The position numbers were made by a program, and so were the translations under genes. Shown here piece by piece: positions 16,493-24,664 of a DNA stretch of 64,000 nucleotides (within the stretch, counting starts at the first letter, position 1; every line of letters begins with the position of its first letter). Origin of the DNA: Gemmatimonadota bacterium (GTDB taxonomy: Bacteria > Gemmatimonadota > Gemmatimonadetes > Gemmatimonadales > GWC2-71-9); contig JADKJZ010000005.1 in the NCBI GenBank assembly GCA_016720805.1, positions 1-64,000 on the forward strand. Reading direction: 5' to 3'. A model generated the notes under the pieces. The model ran no database searches. It worked only from the letters and a program-made list of their open reading frames with translations, and had not been told where the DNA came from.

Positions 16493-17995
16493 CTAGGGTA
16501 CCGGCGCGTTGAGCAACCCGTAGCCTTCTTTCCCTGCGCGGAAAGCAATGCGCATCGGGTGGTTGTAGACGAAAGAATCGATCGCCGTGCGGACGACGCC
16601 GCCGCCCACCCAGTGACGGCTGTCCTGGTTTGGGGATTCCTTGGTTCCATAGCTCATATCGGTGCCGCCTTTCTGTTCGGAGGTCCACCCCCCAACATCT
16701 CCGCTCGCACGATCCAACGTCGCCTCAAGGAACCCCTGGGCGTCGTAAAACTTCGCGTTGCTCTGTCCGCCAGCGACTGTCTTGCACCCGACGCGTGTCC
16801 TCGGGGCAGGCCGGTAAGTTCCATTGGGGTTCGCAACCAACTTACCTGTCTGAAGTGGGTCTCCCGGAAGGTACGTATACGTTCTTCGTCGACCGTCGGG
16901 GCCGGCTTCATCCTCAACCTGCATCTGCGAAATACTCGTAAGTGCCTGGGCGAGGTCGTTCGCATCCATGGCCCTGCAGCCCTGGAGCAGCGCTCCGGTC
17001 GGGTTTTCAATGAACACCACCGACCAGTCACCCGGGAGCGCGGGATGGTACTTGCCATCGTCCCCAACCCACACGCCCGCTGAGGTCATCGCGGTCCCGC
17101 TAAAGTTCGGCTGTCCCCTGCTGATGAGCGTGATCGTTGCCGTGTTGACGGCGCCAAGCGTCACGCTGTGCGTGAGCAAATTGCTGGCGAGCGGCCGCCA
17201 CGCCCCGTTCACCGTCATCTCCCCATACACGTATGCCTCGACCTGCGTGCCTCCTATCCCGAGAGCATAGGTGCCTTGGGGCCGCGTGATCGTCGTGTCG
17301 GCCGGGACGTTGATCGTCTCGGCACCCACCGTCACGTTGGTCCGGACCAACGGCATCCCCGTCACCTCGGTAACGAGTATCCGCAGCGTCCCCATCGCGA
17401 TTCCCGTCACGGTGGTGGGCGTCCCGGTCACCTTGGCCGTCGCGTTGTAGGCCGCAGGCATCAGGGTCAGCGACCCCGCGAGGATGACCGGGACTTGCAC
17501 CGTGCCGGAGCTCCCCACCACCACAAAGCGCCGGCCATCGCTGGCCGCCGCGTCGAGACTGTCGGTACCGGTCGGCCCGGTGAGGGTATAGCCGATGCTC
17601 TGCCCCACCGGCACACTGCTGAGGGACGGCACGCCCGAGGCCGTGAGCGGGGTGTAGCCGATGGTGAAGCCCTGGGTGGCACTGGTGACCCCTGACTTGG
17701 ACACCACAACCTGACCACCACCGCCGCCGGTCGGCACGAGGGTGGCCTGAACACTCCCGTTGCCGGTCGCCACGGTGCTGCCGAGGTAACTGATCGTCAC
17801 GGTGGGCGTGCTGCGGTCGCTGGCGGTGCCGCTCCCGGAGATCCGGACGGTGTCGCCCTGAAGGACGCTGGCGGGCGTCGCGACCGCTGAGGTCACGGCG
17901 AGTGTGGTCGCCGGCGGTGGGCCGCCGGACGGGTTACCGCCTCCGCAGGCCGCCAGGGCGAGGACGGCACCCGCGCGCCAGAGCTTGATGGTCAT
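16493..17995 (-). CDS. Secreted lipoprotein with Ig-like repeats
   Basis: A 500-residue lipoprotein. The signal peptide MTIKLWRAGAVLALAAC ends in a lipobox (LAAC) followed by GGGNPSGG. The N-terminal half is Val/Thr/Gly-rich with tandem beta strands, for example ASVLQGDTVRISGSG and QVVVSKSGVTSATQGF, typical of bacterial Ig-like and surface-adhesion modules. The C-terminal 170 residues (GVWVGDDGKYHPALPGDWSVVF onward) form a more compact domain I cannot name. It would be anchored in the outer membrane or exposed at the surface. It lies 80 bp downstream of the minus-strand YbjN-like gene and may be cotranscribed with it. Confidence 0.7.
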   Translation of the reverse strand: MTIKLWRAGAVLALAACGGGNPSGGPPPATTLAVTSAVATPASVLQGDTVRISGSGTASDRSTPTVTISYLGSTVATGNGSVQATLVPTGGGGGQVVVSKSGVTSATQGFTIGYTPLTASGVPSLSSVPVGQSIGYTLTGPTGTDSLDAAASDGRRFVVVGSSGTVQVPVILAGSLTLMPAAYNATAKVTGTPTTVTGIAMGTLRILVTEVTGMPLVRTNVTVGAETINVPADTTITRPQGTYALGIGGTQVEAYVYGEMTVNGAWRPLASNLLTHSVTLGAVNTATITLISRGQPNFSGTAMTSAGVWVGDDGKYHPALPGDWSVVFIENPTGALLQGCRAMDANDLAQALTSISQMQVEDEAGPDGRRRTYTYLPGDPLQTGKLVANPNGTYRPAPRTRVGCKTVAGGQSNAKFYDAQGFLEATLDRASGDVGGWTSEQKGGTDMSYGTKESPNQDSRHWVGGGVVRTAIDSFVYNHPMRIAFRAGKEGYGLLNAPVP

Positions 17996-18075
17996 CGGCA
18001 ACTCGATGCAGGAAGGCCGGGAACCGAAGGATACGTCGGGGTTGTGGCTGGGCGTAGCCGCGCCCTGCGCCATCC

Positions 18076-18522
18076 TCATCCCCCCATCCGGTCCACCGCC
18101 CGCTGCCCTCCCCACCGGGCCACGATCGCGTTGTCCTGCGCATCAGCGGTGGTGCTGACGGCCATGACCGCCTCATACAACTGGGTGCTGTCACACCCCG
18201 GGCCCACTATGCCATGCTCAAAGACGATCTCATCCGCTGCGGAGAGCGAGAACGCCCCGAACGGCATCCGACCATTCTCGCGCAGCAGGTACTCGAGCAA
18301 GTCGCCTCGGATCTTGGCGCCCGTCACCACCACCGCGCGGACCTGCACGACGGCTCCCACGCCATCGAGCGGCAACACCCGGACGTCGACCACCGCCGAC
18401 CCCATGACGAGCCGAATCACCGGGGAATCGTCGAACCGCAGCGTGAAGTCGCCGAACAGCTCCTCCATGAGGCCCCGAACCTGCTCGTAGGTGACTCGCT
18501 GCCCCTCAGATCTGAACTCCAT
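18076..18522 (-). CDS. YbjN-like peptide-binding chaperone fold protein
   Basis: A 148-residue acidic protein resembling the YbjN / type III secretion chaperone fold: a helix (YEQVRGLMEELFGD), a strand block (SPVIRLVMGSAVVDVRVLPLDG), a second helix (GDLLEYLLREN), then strands and a final helix (CDSTQLYEAVMAVSTTADAQDNAIVARWGG). It aligns by eye with the divergently encoded protein at 18695, especially in the C-terminal half, so the two look like paralogues. Cytosolic; function unknown. Members of this fold often accompany ATPases or secretion systems and bind peptides. The short gap to the Ig-repeat lipoprotein suggests a joint transcript. Confidence 0.6.
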   Translation of the reverse strand: MEFRSEGQRVTYEQVRGLMEELFGDFTLRFDDSPVIRLVMGSAVVDVRVLPLDGVGAVVQVRAVVVTGAKIRGDLLEYLLRENGRMPFGAFSLSAADEIVFEHGIVGPGCDSTQLYEAVMAVSTTADAQDNAIVARWGGQRAVDRMGG

Positions 18523-18550
18523 GCCGAGCCTCCCGATCCCCTATGCGACC

Positions 18551-18579
18551 ATGACGACCACACGCCCCACGATACAATA
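18551..18579 (+). promoter_or_regulatory. Possible sigma-70 promoter for the YbjN/Clp operon
   Basis: In the 172-bp gap between the divergent YbjN-like genes, TACAAT (18574-18579) matches five of six bases of the -10 consensus. ATGACG (18551-18556) matches four of six of the -35, with 17 bp between. It would drive the plus-strand operon with a leader of about 110 nt. Short motifs of this quality also arise by chance. Confidence 0.3.
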
Positions 18580-18694
18580 CCCCCAACCGCCAAGCTCCGA
18601 CATCTGGCGGCTCTGGAATTGACGGAGCAAGCGCTGGGTGGTATTTCGGAGGAGACTCCTCAAACCCCGCCCGTCCACCACCCAGGAGCACACC

Positions 18695-19129
18695 ATGGCC
18701 TCCGTTGCCGTGCTGCAAACCAAGGAGAAGGTCCAACGCTTCCTCACCGACCTCGTCGAGCGCGTCGGCATCGACTCGGACGGCGACTTCCACTTCCGCC
18801 ACGGCTCGGCGCACATCTTCGTCCGGGTGAGCGAGTGGCACGACGAGGAGACTTTGGTGCGCGTATGGGCACCCACCAACATCGGCATCCCGCCCACACC
18901 CGAACTGTTCAAGTACCTCGCGCTCGAAGGGAGCAACTACCTCTTCGGTCGGATCGATGCCATCGAGGACGAAGGCAAGGTCAATGTCCACTTTGCCCAT
19001 ACCCTGCTCGGAACGTACCTGGACCCCGAGGAATTGAAGTCCGTCGCGGCCGTGGTGGCGAAGACGGCCGATGAGATCGACGACAAGATCAAGAGTCTCT
19101 TCGGTGGCCGCGTCTTTCACGAGGAGTAA
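18695..19129 (+). CDS. YbjN-like peptide-binding chaperone fold protein
   Basis: A 144-residue acidic protein starting at an ATG eight bases after CAGGAG. It has the YbjN/CesT-like order: helix (EKVQRFLTDLVERVG), strands with AHIFVRVSEW and ETLVRVWAPTNIG, helix (TPELFKYLALEGSNYLFG), strands (VNVHFAHTLLG) and a long final helix (LKSVAAVVAKTADEIDDKIKSLFGG). It is the probable paralogue of the minus-strand gene at 18076. It lies 6 bp upstream of the ClpABC-type unfoldase and is probably translated from the same mRNA. I infer an adaptor or substrate-holding role for the unfoldase; nothing in the sequence proves it. Confidence 0.7.
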   Translation: MASVAVLQTKEKVQRFLTDLVERVGIDSDGDFHFRHGSAHIFVRVSEWHDEETLVRVWAPTNIGIPPTPELFKYLALEGSNYLFGRIDAIEDEGKVNVHFAHTLLGTYLDPEELKSVAAVVAKTADEIDDKIKSLFGGRVFHEE

Positions 19130-19135
19130 GGACCG

Positions 19136-21206
19136 ATGCAGCTGTCGCGTGACGTACAGCTCCTGCGTGACTACGCCGCCGCCGAGGCGAAACGGGCCGG
19201 CCATGGGGTGATCGAACCACTGCACGTTGCGGCGGCCCTCGCCCGGAAGGACGCCGCGGGCTTTGCCTCCGCCTTCGGCGACTCGGCCTCGGCAGCGGTG
19301 ATGCGGGCGCTCAAGGGATTGCCAGTCGCCTCGGGCCCGGCGGTCGAGTCACCTGCCCTCACCGAACTGCTGGGCGGATTGGCGATCGGCGAACGATCCC
19401 GAAGGCCTGCTGCGGGCGGTGATTGCTAGGGTGGCCGCCGTGCCGCCTGCTGCGGAAACAACGGCGACGGCCGCACCGCCCGCGGCACCGGCGGCAGAGA
19501 CCGAGCCGCCGCGTCACCAAATCCCCTCGTCATTGACCCGATGCATCGAAGTCGTGCCACCGCGCACCGACATCCTCGATCGTGAGGACGTCGTGCGCCA
19601 ACTAGTGTACGCCCTCAGTCAGCATGAACCAGATTCGGTGGCACTCGTTGGTGGGCTCGGGAGTGGCCGCACGGCCATCCTTGGCGCGCTCGCGGCGCAC
19701 CTCGAGACGCTCCCCACCAACTCGCCGCTGGCCAAGTTGCCCATCTTTCGGGTGCGAGCGGACCGCGTGATCGGCGAGGAGCGCGCCAACACGCTCCGCA
19801 GGATCATCAAGGAAGTCGACCCCGCCATCATCCTCGCACTCGACGACACCGACCTGCTCGGCGCACTTGGCGGCGAGTACCCCGACCCTCAATCGGTCGG
19901 TGTCATCAACGCCCTGGTTTCCGATCCGAACCGCCGCAGCATCTTGGTACTCACGCCCGCAGGATTGACCAAACTCGGCACGATCGACCGCAGTCTGGTT
20001 GATCGCCTCCATGTGATCGACCTTGAGCCGCTCACGCGGACTGCCCTGCGCGCGATCGCGGAGGCACGCGCGCCGGCGCTGGCCGCCTTCCACCAGGTGG
20101 AGATTCCCGCGGCGATTCTCGATGCCGCGACTGAGCCACCTGAGCCGGATGATCGGTCCGAACACCCCGGCCTGATGCTGGAGCGTCTCGACCTCGGCTG
20201 CGCACGGGCGGCACATGCTCCCGAGCGCGTCGTGACGCGACTCGACTTGATGCCGGAGGCCGGCCTCGACCTGGTGCCGGATTTCGACCTCGCCGATGTC
20301 CGCGCGGCGCTCGGATCACGGATTCTCGGCCAGGAAGGCGCCATCGCGAGTGTCGTCAACCGACTCGCCATGACGCGTCGCAAGCTTGACCTCAATCCGG
20401 TCCGGCCCGACGGTGTCTTCCTCTTCGTCGGGCCGACCGGCGTGGGGAAGACAGCGCTCGGCACGGCGCTGGCGGAGACGGTGTATGGGGACCCGGAGGC
20501 GTGCATCCGACTGGACATGAGCGAGTATGCCCACGACTGGGCACTCTCGCGGCTGGTGGGGCCGCAGCCTGGATATGTGGGCTACACCGAGCCCGCAGGC
20601 TGGCTGACAACGCGCATCGCCGAGCGGCCGAACTGCGTGCTGCTACTCGATGAAATCGAGAAGGCCCACCCGACGGTCTGGAATGCCTTCTTGCAGGTGT
20701 TTGACGCCGGTCGCCTCACCGATTCCCGGGGGACGGTCGTAACCTTCTCGGATGTGATCGTGATCATGACCTCGAATTTGGGGAGCGAGTCGTATCGGAA
20801 GGCGCCGCTCGGCTTTCTCGGTGGCGATCAGATCCAGACGGTCAACGCGAAGGCGGTGGAGGCGGTAAAGGAGGCGATGGCGCCGGAGCTCGTGAACCGA
20901 CTCGACGAGATCGTCGTCTTCCAGCCGCTAAGCGCGGCGGCCATCACGTCGATCGCCGAACAGGAGATCGACCGGGTGATCCACCGGCTGACAACCTCCG
21001 GCTACCAGGTCACGGTGCCAACGCCGGTGGTGGAGTGGATCGCGAGGAACGGCTACGATCCCGCCTATGGTGCCAGGCACCTGAGTCGGAGCATCGAGCG
21101 GTACCTGCTGCAATCGCTGGTGGCACAACCCCCGGGCCGCTGGAGCGCGGCAATGGAGGATGGGATGATTCGGTGGGCTTCGGACCACGACGGAGTGGCC
21201 TCATGA
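19136..21206 (+). CDS. ClpABC-type AAA+ unfoldase, frame broken near its N-domain
   Basis: Two overlapping frames together encode about 690 residues. The first (19136-19429) is a Clp N-domain: EAKRAGHGVIEPLHVAAALARKD. The second starts at a GTG inside it, but its frame reads sensibly upstream as NDPEGLLRAVIARVAAV, so I think one gene was split by a single-base change near 19380-19410. D1 is degenerate: Walker A GGLGSGRT has Arg for Lys and Walker B reads ALDDTDLL. D2 is intact: Walker A GPTGVGKT, pore loop GYVGYTEPAG, Walker B LLLDEIEKAH, sensor MTSNLGSE, Arg finger NRLDE and sensor-2 GARHLSRS. No middle coiled-coil domain is present. Cytosolic hexameric protein remodelling is expected. It is flanked at 6 bp by the YbjN-like gene and overlaps the next gene (ATGA). 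Confidence 0.8.
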
Positions 21207-21457
21207 CGCGGCATGGACTCTCGCATGGCACGGCAACCTTGGTGACCGTGGTCGCTGCAGGACTGTTGACGGAACATGCGCGGCAGCATCTGCCACTCCT
21301 CGCCCGGGCGCTGGATGGCGTCGCCGCCCAGATCTACCGCACGGGATGGATCAAGATCCCGCAAGAGGCCCTCACACCGCTGCTGCTTGGTTCGCTGCTG
21401 GCCGTGCTGTGGGGTGTGGCGTTCGCCGTGATCACGGGAAGCCGGAGTCGAAGTTGA
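21203..21457 (+). CDS. Small membrane protein, two helices
   Basis: An 84-residue protein whose ATG overlaps the unfoldase stop (ATGA). It has two hydrophobic segments, about residues 10-23 (TATLVTVVAAGLLT) and 57-78 (ALTPLLLGSLLAVLWGVAFAVI), with a short amphipathic stretch between. No family is recognised; size and topology resemble a holin or a small anchor. Overlapping starts on both sides (ATGA with the unfoldase, TTGA with the next gene) mean translational coupling in one operon, so it probably works with the unfoldase at the membrane. Confidence 0.6.
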   Translation: MTRHGLSHGTATLVTVVAAGLLTEHARQHLPLLARALDGVAAQIYRTGWIKIPQEALTPLLLGSLLAVLWGVAFAVITGSRSRS

Positions 21458-21783
21458 CGCGGGAAGAGGTCGCCCAGCACCTCCTCTCCCTCCGCGGCCA
21501 CACCAGCGCCGACGACCTGCTGCAGGACCTGATCGAGGCGGCCGTCCGTTACGCCAGGTTGCGCGTCGATTGGGCGCTCCGGGATCGCGAGGGGCGGAGC
21601 GCGCTCGACCCCACTCGCAGCGCGGCCCACAACGCGCTGATCGACAGCTGCAACATCCTCGGGCGGGCCATGGGACGGGCCGGCGAGGATACGGCGTGGC
21701 GCGATGCGCTGGGCCATGATCGCAAGGTGATCGGCGACATGGCGTGCCACCTGCATTGCCTGCTGGGAGTGGCGGCGCGGTAG
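21454..21783 (+). CDS. Hypothetical small helical protein
   Basis: A 109-residue protein starting at a TTG that overlaps the preceding stop (TTGA). Mostly helical and charged: TREEVAQHLLSLRGHTSADDLLQDLIEAAVRYARLRVDW, then SAAHNALIDSCNILGRAMGRAG and a C-terminal HDRKVIGDMACHLHCLLGV. The clustered His/Cys near the end could bind a metal, but there is no recognised motif. An upstream ATG at 21346 would overlap the previous gene by over 100 bp and is unlikely. It is the last tightly coupled gene of the Clp-like operon; a 206-bp gap follows. Confidence 0.5.
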   Translation: MTREEVAQHLLSLRGHTSADDLLQDLIEAAVRYARLRVDWALRDREGRSALDPTRSAAHNALIDSCNILGRAMGRAGEDTAWRDALGHDRKVIGDMACHLHCLLGVAAR

Positions 21784-21989
21784 GGACTGCGGGACGAGAT
21801 CCCGAATCCTCCACAAGTCACCATCCCCCACCATTTGGCAGGGACCGAAATTGCTCCCCGTTGACACCCCCTCGGCGGCGTAGCGATTGTTGCAAAGTCT
21901 CCTTTGCCCACCCCGCCCCACAATCTGACCCAGCAGGTCGCCCCAGTGTACTTGCAGCCGCCGTACCCGACCCGTGGGGGCTCGGGAGC

Positions 21990-23333
21990 ATGACCGTCTC
22001 CATCCCTCCGGCACGATTCGTCGCTGGCTGTCTCGAGGTGGACCGGCCCCAAGGGGACCTTTGCCGAGTGGCTCCCTGGCCCGATCTCGGGGTACGGTCG
22101 GTGTACCGCGAGCTGGCAGTACCTGCCGGCGAAGAAGAGTTCCCGATCGATGTCTCCGTTGCTCGCCACGAATGGGTCGGGATACTCCCGCCGGTGGAGC
22201 CATTCCGGAAACGGGGTCGTGAGACCGAGCAGTTGCTGCTCCTTTCGGTCGCCCCTGCGCCGGTGGGCGGACAGGCGGGAGAATCCGCGGTCGCCTGGCG
22301 CGAGTTCCTGAGCCGGATCCCGCTCGAGGTTCTGGAACACGTCGTCCGCTTCCGTCCTCCGCACCTGCATCTACTCCGGTCCATCGCACGGCACCCGAGC
22401 ATGCTCGACTTGGTGCGGAGCACCCCGGCATTGGCCTGGATGCTCGCCCATGCCGGAGAATTCCTCGGTGATGGTCATCCGCCGCTGGTTCCTGGAGAGA
22501 TGGATCGGCTCGTGGCAAGCCGCCAACGCCTGATCGCCGCGCGTTTTGGCCTCGGAGACACGACGGCGACGATCCGGCTGCTCCGGAAGCTTCCAACGGC
22601 CTCGGTTCAGGTCGGTGCGCTGCGCGCCGTTCGCCGATTGCTCCGGAACGCAGATAGAGCGGCGTTCCTTGCCCACCTGCCGAAGGTCAATGTCGGGGTG
22701 TTGCTGCTTCTCGATTCCGACGACGGCGAGCGACTCGCCACGGACTCGCTCTGCCGAGAGGTCGCGGATCAGCGGGCAGAGGACCACGAGCCCGACACCC
22801 TCATGCTCCTTCAGGATCTGGGGCGGATGGCGGTGATTCTCCGACGCCCGCTGGATCGCTACCGGTCCATTGCCGCCGTCCGACATGATCACGCCGAGAT
22901 GGTGCACCAGATGAACCAGCGGCCGAGGGCGCCACTGCGGCAGGAACCGGTTGTGCACCGGCCGGTCCCCATTACGCGGGTCAACACCGGAGACATCTTC
23001 CCGCCGCCGCCATTTCCTGGACTCGAGGATGGGTCGATCACGCCGCTCACGTCGTCCAGCGCGCTCGACAAGGAAGGGAAGGCGATGCACCACTGTGTGG
23101 CCGCGTATGGGCCGCTGGTGCAACTGGGGTCGTTGTACATCTATCGCGTGTTGCGCCCGCAGCGCGCGACAGTCGAACTGCGCATGGATGGCCGGGAGTG
23201 GCAACTCGGGCAGCTCAAGGGGCGCGACAATCGGGAGGTGTCGGACAGCACTCGGCAGGCGGTCGTCGCGTGGCTGGAGAAGGCACGACGGTATGTGGCT
23301 CGGAGTAGCCATTCACCGAGAGTCATGGCATAA
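21990..23333 (+). CDS. PcfJ-like domain protein
   Basis: A 447-residue protein with a PcfJ-like domain at the C-terminus. The hallmark is ALDKEGKAMHHCVAAYG (about residues 360-376), then a strand with IYRVLRPQRATVELRM, WQLGQLKGRDNREV and a final helix. PcfJ family proteins come from plasmid and phage-like loci and have no established activity; the His-Cys-Val-Ala pattern and the Gln-Leu-Lys-Gly-Arg-Asp-Asn pattern are the conserved core. The N-terminal 340 residues include Leu- and Arg-rich helices and look like a separate, unnamed domain. The ATG at 21990 follows GGGAG. It lies 206 bp downstream of the Clp-like operon, same strand, so it may share the transcript or have its own promoter. Confidence 0.7.
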   Translation: MTVSIPPARFVAGCLEVDRPQGDLCRVAPWPDLGVRSVYRELAVPAGEEEFPIDVSVARHEWVGILPPVEPFRKRGRETEQLLLLSVAPAPVGGQAGESAVAWREFLSRIPLEVLEHVVRFRPPHLHLLRSIARHPSMLDLVRSTPALAWMLAHAGEFLGDGHPPLVPGEMDRLVASRQRLIAARFGLGDTTATIRLLRKLPTASVQVGALRAVRRLLRNADRAAFLAHLPKVNVGVLLLLDSDDGERLATDSLCREVADQRAEDHEPDTLMLLQDLGRMAVILRRPLDRYRSIAAVRHDHAEMVHQMNQRPRAPLRQEPVVHRPVPITRVNTGDIFPPPPFPGLEDGSITPLTSSSALDKEGKAMHHCVAAYGPLVQLGSLYIYRVLRPQRATVELRMDGREWQLGQLKGRDNREVSDSTRQAVVAWLEKARRYVARSSHSPRVMA

Positions 23334-23398
23334 CCGAGCTGTGGTTAAAGATGGCGGATGTTGGGTGGCCCCGGCACTGGGGGCCGGGGGAGCGGCGA

Positions 23399-23881
23399 AT
23401 GGAAATCGCAGAAGTCAAAGTGAGGGTGCACGCGATTGAAGCCGCGCTCGCCAGGGCGCCGTTCGTGGAGTTCCATGCCTTCGAACGCGACGGTCGCATG
23501 CTTCGCGTTGCCCTGACGGAGCGACTCCGGAAGGCCGCTCGCAAGGAGGGGGTCTGGTGCTCACCCGAGATGCTGGTCACACTCAAGAATGCAGCGTACG
23601 GGTTCGACGAACGGAACGCCCGCAGCGTCGGTGGGCGCGACGGCGTTTTCCTGATGGACCGAACCTTCAAGCCCGCGAATGAGATGATGGACAAGCTCTT
23701 TGATCGCTTTATCGACAAGCCCGGCAGCGGGATCGATGAGATGGCCAGAGCCTTGGGCGCCCCGAAATTAGATTTGCTACCGGTGCGTTTGGTCTCGCAC
23801 CACATGCGCTTGCTCGGCGTCCTGGCCCGCCGCGATACAGCCGACTGGTTGGTGCTCGTGGACTGCGATCGCGCGGAGTAG
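23399..23881 (+). CDS. Hypothetical protein downstream of PcfJ-like gene
   Basis: A 160-residue basic-to-neutral protein, ATG at 23399 after GGGGGAG. It reads as a compact alpha/beta protein: EIAEVKVRVHAIEAALARAP, VALTERLRKAARKEGVWCSPEMLVTL, then DGVFLMDRTFKPANEMMDKLFDRFIDKP and a final VRLVSHHMRLLGVLARRDTADWLVLVDCDRAE. No family is recognised. It lies 65 bp after the PcfJ-like gene on the same strand and converges on the HAD gene. It could be a partner of the PcfJ-like protein. Confidence 0.55.
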   Translation: MEIAEVKVRVHAIEAALARAPFVEFHAFERDGRMLRVALTERLRKAARKEGVWCSPEMLVTLKNAAYGFDERNARSVGGRDGVFLMDRTFKPANEMMDKLFDRFIDKPGSGIDEMARALGAPKLDLLPVRLVSHHMRLLGVLARRDTADWLVLVDCDRAE

Positions 23882-23925
23882 CAGAGGGGGCATGACGCCG
23901 ACCCCCAAGCGGGATCCCTTCAGTG

Positions 23926-24366
23926 CTAGGCGGAATGCCTTCCCAGCAGTGCCATCACCCGCACCAGCTCCCGGTCATCATCAGCGTAGGGCGCTTCAAA
24001 CGGCGCAATTCGAATCCACTGCTCCCGTTGCTCCGGATGTACGTAGGACTCAAGGTCATCAAGCAGCAGCGTGGTTGAGATTTCGGCACCCTCGATGAAT
24101 CGGAGATCCTTGTACTGCCCAGTACACTGGAGGTGTGGCAGCGTCTCGAACCACTCGGGCGCCGACCCCTCGTCAGCCAGGCGACGTGCCACATCCCGAA
24201 ACCTGGCTTCATTGACCGCCGTGTAGATCAGGACGTGCGAGACCCGGTCGCGACAAAATTCGAGGAAGGCGTAAAGGCCCGGTCGAGGAAACTGACTGAC
24301 CGCGTTCGAGATCAGGGTACCTTCGAGGTCGAGCGCGAGGGTTTCTACACTACGGCTTGGGGACAT
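23926..24366 (-). CDS. HAD-superfamily phosphatase-like protein (NLI/FCP-like)
   Basis: About 146 residues, small for an HAD enzyme. Motif I reads LALDLEGTLISN near residue 10: the nucleophile Asp is present, but the second acid is Glu instead of Asp (DLEGTL for DLDGTL), as in enolase-phosphatase-type HADs (DIEGT). VLIYTAVNE near 50 fits motif II (Thr). STTLLLDDLESYVHPEQRE near 108 fits motif IV with paired Asp. The layout (a proline-containing PGLYAFLEFC helix right after motif I) resembles NLI-interacting/FCP phosphatases. Substrate unknown; cytosolic. An in-frame ATG twelve codons upstream is an alternative start. It converges on the plus-strand accessory genes and is followed upstream by a repeat element. 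Confidence 0.65.
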   Translation of the reverse strand: MSPSRSVETLALDLEGTLISNAVSQFPRPGLYAFLEFCRDRVSHVLIYTAVNEARFRDVARRLADEGSAPEWFETLPHLQCTGQYKDLRFIEGAEISTTLLLDDLESYVHPEQREQWIRIAPFEAPYADDDRELVRVMALLGRHSA

Positions 24367-24446
24367 TGGAACCTCGGTGATTGACAGTCGCGGCTGCATG
24401 ATGCGGATATTGGGCGACCCGCTCCCCAAGTCTTGTGATGGTGAGG

Positions 24447-24585
24447 GGCGCGCGGGATCGGGGTCGTGGACGCGAGGACCGCGTAGGGGCGAGGCATGCC
24501 TCGCCCCTCTCTCCCACGCGCATGGGCCCATAACCCGGCGTGCGACGTCGGACCGCAGCGTCAGCGAGCCCCGACCCGGGCGCCC
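24447..24585. repeat. Hairpin repeat element A, copy 1
   Basis: A roughly 139-bp element with imperfect terminal inverted repeats: the left arm starts GGGCGCGCGGGATCGGGGTC and the right arm ends CGAGCCCCGACCCGGGCGCC. The right half matches 34274-34408 and 34616-34752 almost base for base. The middle differs here and holds a perfect 24-bp palindrome. It fills most of the gap between the HAD gene and the ABC permease. Confidence 0.8.
24485..24508. repeat. Perfect 24-bp palindrome nested in element A
   Basis: AGGGGCGAGGCA followed by its exact reverse complement TGCCTCGCCCCT. It has the same design as the GGGCGCAGCATGCTGCGCCC palindromes elsewhere in the window, with GAGG in place of GCAG. It sits inside element A, showing that repeats insert into repeats here. 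Confidence 0.85.
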
Positions 24586-24664
24586 CTGCACACCTTGCTA
24601 CATCGACCACACGCCGGCTGCGCCGGCGCCGCGCATTGACATGCGCGGCTGAAGATTCCCGTCG

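Noticed and set aside
24484..24510. Palindrome as an intrinsic terminator of the HAD or permease gene
   Set aside because: No T-run follows on either strand and it belongs to the repeat family.
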